Positions 43,401-50,629 of a stretch of 64,000 nucleotides of DNA are shown in pieces (within the stretch, counting starts at the first letter, position 1; every line of letters begins with the position of its first letter). The stretch is from Minwuia thermotolerans (lineage in GTDB: Bacteria; Pseudomonadota; Alphaproteobacteria; Minwuiales; Minwuiaceae): the NCBI GenBank assembly GCA_021604565.1, contig BQJF01000001.1, forward strand, positions 85,742-149,741. The letters are read 5' to 3'. The position numbers and the translations under genes were made by a program. The notes beneath the pieces were generated by a model that saw only the letters and a list, made by a program, of their open reading frames with translations, made no database searches and was not told the DNA's origin.

Positions 43401-43469
43401 CACCAGGCCGACGGCCACAACCACCAGCACAAGCGCAAGGACAATGAGGATGCGTCCGACGCGCGCCAT
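40467..43469 (-). CDS. ydbH: YdbH-like AsmA-family intermembrane lipid bridge protein
   Basis: A 1000-residue protein with one N-terminal membrane anchor (ILIVLALVLVVVAVGLVIA) and a very long, repetitive beta-rich part, as in AsmA-like proteins that form a hydrophobic groove across the periplasm. The C-terminal part (VEVSLDKPLEGETTMLVTLGGLNPAVLDGHPFRFNISVSGDADRLL) matches the YdbH C-terminal domain. YdbH, TamB and YhdP are the redundant phospholipid carriers to the outer membrane in E. coli. ATG 43469 is 10 bases after the lipoprotein stop; the frame extends to 43598 only through overlap with that gene. It is embedded in an Mla-type operon, which is notable. Confidence 0.9.
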   Translation of the reverse strand: MARVGRILIVLALVLVVVAVGLVIARKPIVSALAIAYLEREGFGPVELRVSALDPEVLEFELVLFGPEDGPHVRVRRILVGFDGIEVSSVALHGVSVAAQREHGALDVGPLTALLEGPVDGPNADPSRLPSLPTDLPPLSLHDFMLTVKDDPDFLMLRMEGSYRLEAGRLTGGGPFSVVSADARGEGALSVTVDADLAGVADLNAHEATFWVPGLSGPLRFQSLDVALARQSGLISADIAGETEGGIVTASLLIATPFDRPAIDMGVQANFDDLSGLLAVVAEAVGETPVTGGSADLALAMVATADDGVIWSDIGGLIDSMAGEARLAGSFRLPADVHPAGERTGAIAADLEADGRLRDGFMNMNFNELKVRVEKFVEPDALKPLAISHASGLTLRARPGLQATVTLSDPFSLSLAGAVDAESAPLRLAAELGDTRISEHGLKATGTNIRLTGLAFHGQQLDQLRFGGDVEITDGAALRGRFDAAAALLSLTDSTAGDLSASLEMDFAAHSAERLRVMLDGKVKAGSLSVADGTAILSSSEIGFDDFSFAMVPGKGMVVKGVVEGASGHVNIAGMEGMPITVSPWRADVDLDGYGFGTMYGSVDLRGEGVSVADVASTGPIRLAGKVRPSPQSLRAEVAIDELRVDPTLGIAVPTAAFIGVLDATDAGASLAGRLKAGAAGVDVSAVADKASGTGEARIALPETALSVLSDLLRGGVLPEGMELTDGHLNGDMKFSLGKGLSGNLAVSVRNGGVTVPEVKLSDINTSLQLESLVPPATRGVQQVRIGRLSGPFEMTDLELRFATQQEGEATVARVEHLAGSVFGGELAILPFTLRPEEERRPIQVALSRIDMAEIVDLAGLEDFILTGSLSGTLPVEIVGENGVVVRQGKLIADGPGTLQLDGNVLRGILGQQGGEEVDLMIRTLEDFRYDLLEVSLDKPLEGETTMLVTLGGLNPAVLDGHPFRFNISVSGDADRLLATILTVYRASSGVIEQGIKSLQ

Positions 43470-43479
43470 CGCCGTGATG

Positions 43480-44118
43480 CTAACGCCGTCCGGCGGCATG
43501 CGCCGCCTGGCCTTCCAGGATCGACCATTCGACGATGTCACGCAGGACGGCCCCCAGTGCCGCGTCGAAGGCGCGGATATTGGCCCGCATGCCGCCACCT
43601 TCCGGCTGGGCCGTTGCCTCGAAACTGGCGGAATTGATGATCAGTTGCCGCGGCTGGCGGATCAGCTTGGCATTGACGCGAACCCGGACGACACCACTGC
43701 GATAGGGCTCCACCTGGAATTCGCGCAGTTCGGTCTTCAGGCTGAAGTCGGAACGCAGGCCAATGGCCTGCCGTCCGACCGCAACGATGGTGCCGCTGTT
43801 CTCGAAGCTTTCCACCAGCAGAGTCTGGATCATCTTCGGTGCCCGTTCGGTCCAGCGGCTGTCGGAGAAATACTTCAGCTCGATCTCGTTGGGCTTCACG
43901 GCGATGCGCGAACTGTCCAGGCCACCGGCAGCCAGCGGCTCCTCGATCACCAGTTGCCACTCGACGGCAGGCAGCCCCGCCTGGAAGGTGCTCTTCGGCG
44001 TCAGGGTGAAGATGTTGGACGCTGCCTTCGGCACCCCCAGGAAGTTACCGCAGGCTGCCAGTGACAGCGCCGCGACCAGCGACAGGGCGATCAGGGTCAG
44101 TCGGGTCATCTGTTTCAT
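43480..44118 (-). CDS. ABC-type transport auxiliary lipoprotein (PqiC/DUF330-like)
   Basis: A 212-residue lipoprotein with signal peptide and lipobox LSLAAC near residue 22. The mature part (FTLTPKSTFQAGLPAVEWQLVIEEPLAAGGLDSSRIAVKPNEIELKYFSDSRWTERAPKMIQTLLVESFENSG, then SDFSLKTELREFQVEP) is the ABC_trans_aux pattern, found with MCE-type transporters. Such proteins are anchored in the outer membrane and probably connect to the MCE protein. The start overlaps the MlaD stop by 4 bases (ATGA), so the pair is translationally coupled. It takes the place where MlaC would be in the classical mla operon. Confidence 0.9.
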   Translation of the reverse strand: MKQMTRLTLIALSLVAALSLAACGNFLGVPKAASNIFTLTPKSTFQAGLPAVEWQLVIEEPLAAGGLDSSRIAVKPNEIELKYFSDSRWTERAPKMIQTLLVESFENSGTIVAVGRQAIGLRSDFSLKTELREFQVEPYRSGVVRVRVNAKLIRQPRQLIINSASFEATAQPEGGGMRANIRAFDAALGAVLRDIVEWSILEGQAAHAAGRR

Positions 44119-45104
44119 TCCGCGTCGAACTCCGCCGCTTCAACACCCAGCAGGGTCTGTGCCCCGCCTGCTTCCAGCCGCTCCGTCAGGCGTGAGATTG
44201 CCGCCACCATCAGACGTGCCTCCGTGATGAAGCGCTGCGCCTCCGACAGTCCGTCATGGGTGAAATCGACCAGCGGCTGCTCACTGCCCTGCACGATCCT
44301 GTTCACGGAGGTCATCGTGGCAGCCAGATCCCGGTTGGTGGCCCGCAGCTCGTTTACCAGCGCACCGAAGTCCACCGACACGGCCTGATCGATGCCGATC
44401 ATGGTTCCGCGCGCCACGGCCATTGTCTCGGACAGGTCATCCACCAGGGCATCAGCCTTGCCTGCAGCCGAGGCGACGCTGGCCGCGCTCCGCTCCATCG
44501 CGATCAGGGTGTTCTCGATCCCCGACTGCTGGTTGGCCAGCGTGCCGGTCAGCAGCTTCAGATCGGAAAGGATGCCGGCGAACTGCGCCTGATTGTCTTC
44601 CCCCAGCAGGTCAGCCAGACGTTCGGAAACAATGATCGCACGCCCCAGCAGTTCGGGCGCGCCGGAGAACAGCCGTTCCAGTTCCGATGGCGCAGAGGGG
44701 ATGATCGGTCGTTCCGCGAGCGGCGGGGTGGTCAGCAACGGGCTGCGGGCGACCGCGCCCTCGATATTCACATAGGCCACGCCGGTGATGCCCTGCAGCT
44801 TCAGTTTGGCGACATCGCCCTCGCGGATGGGCGTCGCCTCGTCGACATCCACCACGGCGCGCACCTGGCTGGGATCATCCGGGTCGATGACGATCTCCAG
44901 CACCCGCCCGATCCTGATGCCGCGATAGCGAACATCGCCACCGACGGCGAGGCCCGCGACGGATCCTCTGAAGAAAATGTCGTAAGTCTTTGTCCTGCTG
45001 TCGATATCAGCACTCGACAACCATACGACCATGCCCATGAACAGCAGGGTGAACAGCAATACCGCACTGCCGATCAGCACATGGCTCGCACGGGTTTCCA
45101 TCAT
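44115..45104 (-). CDS. mlaD: MlaD-family MCE protein
   Basis: A 329-residue protein with an N-terminal membrane anchor (VLIGSAVLLFTLLFMGMVVWL), then one MCE domain (DIFFRGSVAGLAVGGDVRYRGIRIGRVLEIVIDPDDPSQVRAVVDVDEATPIREGDVAKLKLQGITGVAYVNIEG) at about 45-130. A long, mostly helical C-terminal region follows (LADLLGEDNQAQFAGILSDLKLL and later coils). MCE proteins form hexameric rings that carry phospholipids through the periplasm. The start ATG overlaps the stop of the ATPase gene by 4 bases; ATG 45101 is an alternative with better spacing from GAGG. It is longer than E. coli MlaD because of the helical tail. Confidence 0.92.
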   Translation of the reverse strand: MMETRASHVLIGSAVLLFTLLFMGMVVWLSSADIDSRTKTYDIFFRGSVAGLAVGGDVRYRGIRIGRVLEIVIDPDDPSQVRAVVDVDEATPIREGDVAKLKLQGITGVAYVNIEGAVARSPLLTTPPLAERPIIPSAPSELERLFSGAPELLGRAIIVSERLADLLGEDNQAQFAGILSDLKLLTGTLANQQSGIENTLIAMERSAASVASAAGKADALVDDLSETMAVARGTMIGIDQAVSVDFGALVNELRATNRDLAATMTSVNRIVQGSEQPLVDFTHDGLSEAQRFITEARLMVAAISRLTERLEAGGAQTLLGVEAAEFDAE

Positions 45105-45883
45105 TGCCTCGCTTTTCGGGCCGCACGCGCTCTCGGGCCGTGAAAGTAGGATTGCAGCCATGGATGCGGATGCTCTTCCAGTTCCGCAATCGGCGCGACA
45201 GCCAGGACCTTTCGCTCCGCCAGAACCGCCACACGGTCGCAAATCGCATACAGGCTGTCCAGATCGTGGGTCACCATGAACACGGTCAGGCCCAGGGTGT
45301 CGGACAGTTCCCGGATCAGCAGGTCGAAATCCGCCGCCCCGACCGGATCGAGACCGGCCGTCGGCTCATCGAGGAACACGATCTCCGGATCCAGCGCCAG
45401 CGCCCGCGCCAGACCTGCCCGCTTCCGCATGCCGCCCGACAGCTCGGAAGGGAACTTGGCACAGGCATCGTGCGGCAGACCGACCATGGCGATCTTCAGC
45501 CCCGCCAGTTCATCCATCAGGGCCGCTGGCAGGTCCGCATGCTCACGCATCGGGGCCTCGACATTCTCCGCAACCGTGAGGGAACTGAACAGCGCACCGT
45601 TCTGGAACAGCACCCCCCAGCGCTGCTCCAGTTCCCGCCGGTCAGCGGCGTCCAGTCCGGCGAGTTCCCGACCGAATACCTCGATTTTCCCCGCTGCCGG
45701 GCGGTTCAGTCCGATGATGGTCCGCAGCAGGACGGACTTGCCGGTGCCTGAACCACCGACGATGCCCAGCACTTCCCCTTTCCGGACCTCGAGATCCAGT
45801 CCCTCATGCACCACCTGTGATCCGAAGCGCGTGAGCAGTCCCGACACGCGGATGATCGGTTCATTTTCTTCCTCAAGCACCAT
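45101..45883 (-). CDS. mlaF: MlaF-type ABC transporter ATPase
   Basis: A 260-residue ATP-binding subunit of a phospholipid/MCE importer. Seen: Walker A GIVGGSGTGKSVLLRTIIGL, Q-loop LFQNGALFSSLTVAENV, signature LSGGMRKRAGLARALALDPEIVFLDEPTAGLDPV (with Walker B and the catalytic glutamate), and the H-loop MVTHDLDSL. The LSGGM and FQNGALFSSLTVAENV variants are typical of MlaF. It acts at the cytoplasmic face with the MlaE permease. It is 6 bases after mlaE and overlaps mlaD by 4 bases, so all are one unit. Confidence 0.95.
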   Translation of the reverse strand: MVLEEENEPIIRVSGLLTRFGSQVVHEGLDLEVRKGEVLGIVGGSGTGKSVLLRTIIGLNRPAAGKIEVFGRELAGLDAADRRELEQRWGVLFQNGALFSSLTVAENVEAPMREHADLPAALMDELAGLKIAMVGLPHDACAKFPSELSGGMRKRAGLARALALDPEIVFLDEPTAGLDPVGAADFDLLIRELSDTLGLTVFMVTHDLDSLYAICDRVAVLAERKVLAVAPIAELEEHPHPWLQSYFHGPRARAARKARQ

Positions 45884-45889
45884 CTCAGC

Positions 45890-47062
45890 TCAAACTCCGA
45901 CAATGTTGAAGAATATGGAGAAAATGGCATCAACCACGATGACGATGAAGATCGCCTGAACCACCGCGACCGTCGTCTGGCGTCCCAGTGAGTCCGCGCT
46001 GCCGCCGGTCTGCAGCCCGGCGTAGCACCCCACCAGCGCGATCAGGGCGCCGAATACCGGGGCCTTCACCAGCCCGACCAGCAGGGTCCAGAGCGAGACC
46101 GCATTCGTCAGCCGGTCGACATAGAGCGTTGGGGGAATGTCGAGCGCCACCCACGCCATCAGCCCGCCGCCGATCAGACCCATCAGGTCGGCAAACAGGG
46201 CCAGTGGCCCCATCATCAGGAACAGGGCGAGCACCCGCGGCAGCACCAGCACCTCCACCGGGTCCAGCCCAAGCGCACGCAGCGCGTCCACTTCCTCGTT
46301 CACCTTCATGGAGCCAAGCTGGGCGGCGTAGGAACTGCCGGACCGTCCGGCCACGACAATCGCGGTCAGCAGGATCCCGATCTCCCGCAGCACCGACACG
46401 CCGATCAGGTTGACCACGAAGATCTCGGCCCCGAACCGCTGCAACTGCGCCGCCCCCTGAAAGGCCAGCACAACACCGACGAGGAAGGAGATCAGGCCCA
46501 CGATGGGCAGGGCATTCAGTCCCGCCCGCTCCATGTGATGCACCGTTGCGGTCAGACGCAGCCGTGCCGGTCGGCGCAATGCCCCCATCGCGGCAGCCAC
46601 CGTGGCACCCATGAAGCCGACCATCGCGCCGGCCTCCCGACCGGCCTCCAGCGTCGCATTGCCCAACCGCGCCAGGATGATGACAAAGGGATTGCCGCCC
46701 CGCGACGGGTCGGCGGGTTCCGCCCGTGCGGCAGACACGCGCTGCACAAGCTCCGACACACCGTGTGGCGCGGCGGTAATCCCGTCCGGCAGGGAGATCG
46801 ACAGCCGGTCCGCCAGTCTCAGCAACAGCCAGGCACCCGTGGTGTCGAACCCGGTGACACCGCCCAGATCAAGCTGGCTGACGGAACCGGGCTCCAGCCG
46901 CACCTGTCGGATCAGATTGTCGATCCTGCGCGCGTGCGCGACCGTCCAGTTGCCCTTCAGATGCAGCACACCCCCCTGCCCCTGCTCCAGCCAGGTCGTG
47001 TCGGAGGGCTGGTTGCCTTTGGCCCTGGCAGTGGAAATAGTGGCCACCTCGGAAATCACCAT
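45890..47062 (-). CDS. mlaE: MlaE-type ABC permease with N-terminal STAS-like (MlaB-like) domain
   Basis: About 390 residues from the proposed ATG 47062. Residues about 20-110 form a STAS-like domain (GGVLHLKGNWTVAHARRIDNLI, then QLDLGGVTGFDTTGAWLLLRLADRL), equivalent to separate MlaB in E. coli. From about residue 130 comes the MlaE permease: GLNALPIVGLISFLVGVVLAFQGAAQLQRFGAEIFVVNLIGVSVLREIGILLTAIVVAGRSGSSYAAQLGSMKVNEEVDALRALGLDP, followed by several membrane spans. No clear ribosome site is seen, and the frame extends to 47116. It is first in the operon and divergent from the hydroxypyruvate-isomerase-like gene, with about 16 bases between starts. Confidence 0.92.
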   Translation of the reverse strand: MVISEVATISTARAKGNQPSDTTWLEQGQGGVLHLKGNWTVAHARRIDNLIRQVRLEPGSVSQLDLGGVTGFDTTGAWLLLRLADRLSISLPDGITAAPHGVSELVQRVSAARAEPADPSRGGNPFVIILARLGNATLEAGREAGAMVGFMGATVAAAMGALRRPARLRLTATVHHMERAGLNALPIVGLISFLVGVVLAFQGAAQLQRFGAEIFVVNLIGVSVLREIGILLTAIVVAGRSGSSYAAQLGSMKVNEEVDALRALGLDPVEVLVLPRVLALFLMMGPLALFADLMGLIGGGLMAWVALDIPPTLYVDRLTNAVSLWTLLVGLVKAPVFGALIALVGCYAGLQTGGSADSLGRQTTVAVVQAIFIVIVVDAIFSIFFNIVGV

Positions 47063-47078
47063 CACGGGAAGGACTGAA

Positions 47079-47855
47079 ATGCCCCGGTTCGATGCAAACA
47101 TAGACCTCTTGTTCACCGAACGGCCATTCCTTTCCCGGTTCCAGGCGGCGCGCGATGCCGGGATCGATGCCGTCGAGATCCTGGTTCCCTACGCCCACGA
47201 CGCGAACGAGATCGCTTCGGCAGCCCGGACAGCAAACGTGGAGATTGCCCTGATCAACACGCCGATGCCGGATGCGGAGTCAGGCGACATCGGCTGCGCG
47301 GCACAGCCTGACCGGCGCGAAGAATTCGAACGGCTGATGGCTCAGGCACTGGAAACGGCCACGACCATCGGTGCGGCGGGCATTCATGTCATGGCAGGAC
47401 ATGGCAACGCCGGGGACAAGGTGGCCAACGACTGCCTGGTCGCCAACCTGAAACAGGCAGCGATCGAGGCAGGTCCGAGCGGCATCAGGCTGATGCTGGA
47501 GCCGTTGAACACGGTCGACCGGCCCGGATACTTCCTGACCACCAACGACCATGCCTGCCGGCTGCTGGACCGGATCGGGGCAGCGAACGTGCGACTGCAG
47601 TTCGATGCCTATCACACCCAGATCATGACCGGCGACCTGACCCGTGCCTTTCGCGACCTGTTTGATCGCATCGGCCATGTCCAGATCGCCAACCCGCCGG
47701 ACCGTCATGAACCCGGCGTGGGCGAGGTCGATTTCGACTGGTTCCTGCGCCTGGTGGACACGATGGGTTACCCCGGCCCCGTCGGGCTGGAATACACCCC
47801 CTCGACAACGACGGAGGCCAGCCTGGCCTGGTTTCGCGATCATGGATTTCTGTGA
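47079..47855 (+). CDS. Hydroxypyruvate isomerase-family TIM-barrel protein
   Basis: A 258-residue protein, the same length as E. coli Hyi. Seen: MPRFDANIDLLFTERPFLSRFQAARDAGIDAVEILVPY at the start; INTPMPDAESGDIGCAA; the metal-binding glutamate region LMLEPLNTVDRPGYFLTT; LQFDAYHTQIMTGDLTRAF with likely metal-ligand Asp and His; HVQIANPPDRHEPGVGEVDF; and GLEYTP at the end of the barrel. These enzymes interconvert hydroxypyruvate and tartronate semialdehyde, or isomerise related sugars. ATG 47079 has GGAAGGACTGAA upstream. The start is only 16 bases from the divergent mlaE start, so its promoter must lie within mlaE. Confidence 0.9.
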   Translation: MPRFDANIDLLFTERPFLSRFQAARDAGIDAVEILVPYAHDANEIASAARTANVEIALINTPMPDAESGDIGCAAQPDRREEFERLMAQALETATTIGAAGIHVMAGHGNAGDKVANDCLVANLKQAAIEAGPSGIRLMLEPLNTVDRPGYFLTTNDHACRLLDRIGAANVRLQFDAYHTQIMTGDLTRAFRDLFDRIGHVQIANPPDRHEPGVGEVDFDWFLRLVDTMGYPGPVGLEYTPSTTTEASLAWFRDHGFL

Positions 47856-47915
47856 ACCGGGACCTCACGGGCCATTGAATTGCGCGGAGCGGTCTCACGC
47901 GGTTCTGCTGCGGGC

Positions 47916-48335
47916 ATGAGACACCTCCGCCTGCACCTGCTGATCCTGTTGCTGCTGATGCCCTTCGCGGCGAGCGCGGACGTGCCGCTGCTGCCACCGG
48001 ATCAGGCCTGGCGGGAGGCGAGGTCGGGTCAGGTGCTGATCATCGACGTACGCAATGCCCCCGAATGGGCCTGGACCGGGGTCCCAAGGGGTGCGGCACG
48101 CGCAAGCTGGTGGCAGATCGGCGGGGAGAGCGGCTTTCTGGAGGATGTACTTGCCCTCGTCGGCCAGGCGCGCGACCGGCCCATCGCGCTGATCTGCGCC
48201 AGTGGTGTCCGCTCGAGCAAGGCAGCGGCTTTCCTGCGTGCAAACGGTTTCGGCAACGTGCGTGACATCGGGGAGGGCATGCTGGGCAGTGCCGCCGGCC
48301 CCGGCTGGCTGAAGCGCCAATTGCCGCTGGAGTGA
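47916..48335 (+). CDS. Exported rhodanese-like domain protein
   Basis: A 139-residue protein with a signal peptide (MRHLRLHLLILLLLMPFAASA), then one rhodanese domain: VLIIDVRNAPEWAWTGVPRGAARASWW and the active-site loop ICASGVRSSKAAAFLRANGF with the catalytic cysteine. Exported rhodaneses move sulfane sulfur in the periplasm. The ATG at 47916 begins the signal peptide directly; the frame opens at a TTG at 47880. It overlaps by a few bases the open frame that leads into the cytochrome c gene, and the two may work together in periplasmic sulfur or redox chemistry. No Sox or other thiosulfate gene is seen. Confidence 0.82.
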   Translation: MRHLRLHLLILLLLMPFAASADVPLLPPDQAWREARSGQVLIIDVRNAPEWAWTGVPRGAARASWWQIGGESGFLEDVLALVGQARDRPIALICASGVRSSKAAAFLRANGFGNVRDIGEGMLGSAAGPGWLKRQLPLE

Positions 48336-48412
48336 CGATCACCATTGAACCGCGCCGACCGATCGCCAGATTGAACGCTGGAGCGGATACAACGGCACTG
48401 GAGGCAGACGGC

Positions 48413-48805
48413 ATGCGCGCAATCCTCAGACACCCGGCAAGGGCCATGTTCTTCATTCTCGCCCTCTCGGGCGGATCAGCCCTTGGCGCCGGCAATGTCG
48501 AGAAGGGCGAGGCGGCCTTTCGCAAGTACTGCGCCCAGTGCCATACCCCGGTGCCCGGTGACCCCCTCGCCGCACCGAAGCTCGACGGTGTTGTCGGTCG
48601 TCCCGTCGCCGCATTCGCCGATTACCGCTATTCCGACGCGTTCATGGCCCGCAAGTCGGAAGCGATGATCTGGACGGAAGAGAACTTGCGGAAATTCATC
48701 CATGACCCGCGCGAATTCATCCCCGGCACCGTCATGCAGTTCGTCGGCATCAAGCGCACCAGCATGCGCAACAACCTGATTGCCTATCTCAAATCCATCG
48801 ACTGA
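48413..48805 (+). CDS. Small class I cytochrome c
   Basis: A 130-residue periplasmic c-type cytochrome. A signal peptide (MRAILRHPARAMFFILALSGGSALGAG) is followed by GNVEKGEAAFRKYCAQCHTPVPG, with heme-binding Cys40, Cys43 and His44. The methionine in REFIPGTVMQFVGIK is the likely sixth ligand, and NLIAYLKSID is a typical C-terminal helix. It carries electrons in the periplasm. ATG 48413 is chosen because GGAGG lies 8 bases upstream. It follows the rhodanese gene by 77 bases and precedes the PLP decarboxylase by 15 bases. Confidence 0.9.
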   Translation: MRAILRHPARAMFFILALSGGSALGAGNVEKGEAAFRKYCAQCHTPVPGDPLAAPKLDGVVGRPVAAFADYRYSDAFMARKSEAMIWTEENLRKFIHDPREFIPGTVMQFVGIKRTSMRNNLIAYLKSID

Positions 48806-48820
48806 CCTATCCTGTCGGGC

Positions 48821-50077
48821 ATGAAACGCATCACACTGCCTGAACAGGGTACGGAATGGCCGGAGCTTTCCCGGCGCATGTCGGAGATGGCCAGGGGTGA
48901 CACGGACTGGCGCGGCGGCAAGGTGCCGCTGTTCGTGTTCAAGGCGACCGACAGCGTGCAGGAAGTCGGGCAGGCCGCATTCAACCAGTTCTTCTCCGAG
49001 AATGCGCTGGGGGCGAAGCGCGCCTTTCAGAGTCTGAAACGCATGGAAGACGACGTCGTTGCGATGGCGCTTGACCTGTTTCGCGCGCCAGATCAGGCCA
49101 CCGGCCACATGACCAGCGGCGGCAGCGAGAGCATCTTCCTGGCCGTGAAGGCGGCACGTGAACATCATCGTGCGCTGCATGGACGTGGCCGGACACTGAA
49201 CATGGTGCTGCCGGAGAGTGCGCACCCGGCCTTCGAGAAGGCGGCGATTACCATGGACATCGACGTTCGCCGCCGCACCTTGCGGGCAGACCGTCGGGCT
49301 GATCCGGCGACCATCGCCAACGCGGTTGATCAGGACACGATGCTGATCGTCGGATCTGCGCCCTGTTTCCCGTTCGGTGTCGTCGATCCGATTGCCGAAC
49401 TGTCCGATCTGGCACTGGACCAGGACCTGTGGCTGCATGTCGATGCCTGTGTCGGCGGCTATGTCCTGCCCTTCGCCCGCGCCAACGGTGTCGCGCTGCC
49501 GGTCTGTGACATGTCTCTCGCCGGCGTGCGATCCCTGTCCGCGGACCTGCACAAGTTCGGTTTCTGCCCCAAACCGGCCTCCACGGTCTTCTTCCGCGAT
49601 CCGGAGGACATGGCGCGCAACGCCTTCGATCTGGATGTCTGGGCGAATGGGCGGTTCGTCACGCAGACACTGGTCGGCACCCGGCCCGGCGGCGGTGTCG
49701 CGGGCGCCTGGGCAGTCATGAACCATCTCGGACATGCCGGATACCGGGCCATCGCGGCGGACCTGATTGCCAATGCGCAAGCCTATGCAGACGGGATTCG
49801 CGCGATCCCCGGTCTGAAGCTGCACGCGGAACCCGACCTGACGATCATCAGCTTCGGCAGTGATGATGTGGACATGTTCAAGGTCGCCGAAGGCATGGCG
49901 GCCAAGGGGTGGCTGCCCGGTCTGACCCAGCAGCCCAAGGGCATGCATCTGATGCTGTCGATGCTGCACGCGCCAGCACGCCCTGCCTGGTTGTCGGACC
50001 TGGCGGGCGTGATGGATGAGGCGCGCAATTCACGCGACGCCAGTGCGGCGCCCAGTGAGCTGAAAGCCAGTTACTGA
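48821..50077 (+). CDS. Pyridoxal-dependent decarboxylase / sphingosine-1-phosphate-lyase-like enzyme
   Basis: A 418-residue fold-type I PLP enzyme of the group II decarboxylase family. Seen: NALGAKRAFQSLKRMEDDVVAMALDLF, GHMTSGGSESIFLAVKAARE (phosphate-binding loop), WLHVDACVGGYVLPFA with the cofactor-binding aspartate, and SLSADLHKFGFCPKPASTVFFRD with the lysine that forms the Schiff base. The arrangement is closest to sphingosine-1-phosphate lyase-like and glutamate/tyrosine decarboxylase-like proteins, so decarboxylation or C-C lyase activity is likely; the substrate is unknown. A weak ribosome site precedes the ATG. It may be co-transcribed with the cytochrome c gene. Confidence 0.82.
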   Translation: MKRITLPEQGTEWPELSRRMSEMARGDTDWRGGKVPLFVFKATDSVQEVGQAAFNQFFSENALGAKRAFQSLKRMEDDVVAMALDLFRAPDQATGHMTSGGSESIFLAVKAAREHHRALHGRGRTLNMVLPESAHPAFEKAAITMDIDVRRRTLRADRRADPATIANAVDQDTMLIVGSAPCFPFGVVDPIAELSDLALDQDLWLHVDACVGGYVLPFARANGVALPVCDMSLAGVRSLSADLHKFGFCPKPASTVFFRDPEDMARNAFDLDVWANGRFVTQTLVGTRPGGGVAGAWAVMNHLGHAGYRAIAADLIANAQAYADGIRAIPGLKLHAEPDLTIISFGSDDVDMFKVAEGMAAKGWLPGLTQQPKGMHLMLSMLHAPARPAWLSDLAGVMDEARNSRDASAAPSELKASY

Positions 50078-50097
50078 GAAGCAGACAGAGCGGTCCG

Positions 50098-50481
50098 TCA
50101 GACCTGACTGTCGATCCCCAGACCCTGGACCTTTGCCATGCGCTCCAGCCGTTCGAGCACGTCAGCGGCCGGAAACTGCTTCACGACTTCACCGGAATCA
50201 CGATCAACAGCCTTGTAGACAAAGCTGCCCGTTTCGTCGGCGATATCGATCTGCAGGTTGGTGTTGGCCGGAAAGTCGTTGCGCAGTGCCGCTGTGATCG
50301 TGTCGGTGATCCGCTGACGGTCCACCTTGGGATCCTCTTCCTTCTGCGCGGCTTCCCGCTCGGCCTTGTAGTCCTTGGTTTCGACCGATTTATCAGGCTC
50401 GGTCTCACGATCAGAAACAGCCCGTGCAGGCGGTGTCCGACCGATCGCCTGGGACAAGTCCGTCACCAGGTTCGTTATCAT
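50098..50481 (-). CDS. flaG: FlaG family protein
   Basis: A 127-residue protein. The N-terminal half is charged and flexible (EREAAQKEEDPKVDRQR). The C-terminal half has the FlaG fold pattern: NTNLQIDIADETGSFVYKAVDRDSGEVVKQFPAADVLERLERM. FlaG proteins influence flagellar filament length in other bacteria. It lies downstream of the flagellin gene on the same strand, separated by 148 bases and a strong hairpin. GGGGGATGGCACT precedes the ATG. No other flagellar gene is in the window. Confidence 0.85.
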   Translation of the reverse strand: MITNLVTDLSQAIGRTPPARAVSDRETEPDKSVETKDYKAEREAAQKEEDPKVDRQRITDTITAALRNDFPANTNLQIDIADETGSFVYKAVDRDSGEVVKQFPAADVLERLERMAKVQGLGIDSQV

Positions 50482-50582
50482 AGTGCCATCCCCCGATGGG
50501 CGAGCCCCGGTTCAGGATGCAACACGGACGACTTTTTATGCTTGTGTCGTTCTCGACGCCGCAACCATAGCGGAGCGCGCGG

Positions 50583-50612
50583 GGGATATGGGAGCCGAAG
50601 CTCCCATATCCC
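50583..50612 (-). terminator. Strong hairpin after the flagellin gene, with cUUCGg loop
   Basis: A perfect 13-bp stem (50583-50595 with 50600-50612) closes a four-base loop. On the minus strand the loop reads TTCG between C and G, the very stable UUCG tetraloop. It begins 17 bases after the flagellin stop. No T-run follows, so it may protect the abundant flagellin mRNA from 3' decay as much as end transcription. Confidence 0.65.
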
Positions 50613-50629
50613 GGTTACGCGGTCCCGAC

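Noticed and set aside
50482..50582. A separate flagellar sigma-factor promoter before flaG
   Set aside because: An ATAAAAAG stretch was seen, but no matching -10 element at sigma-28 spacing and no -24/-12 pair.
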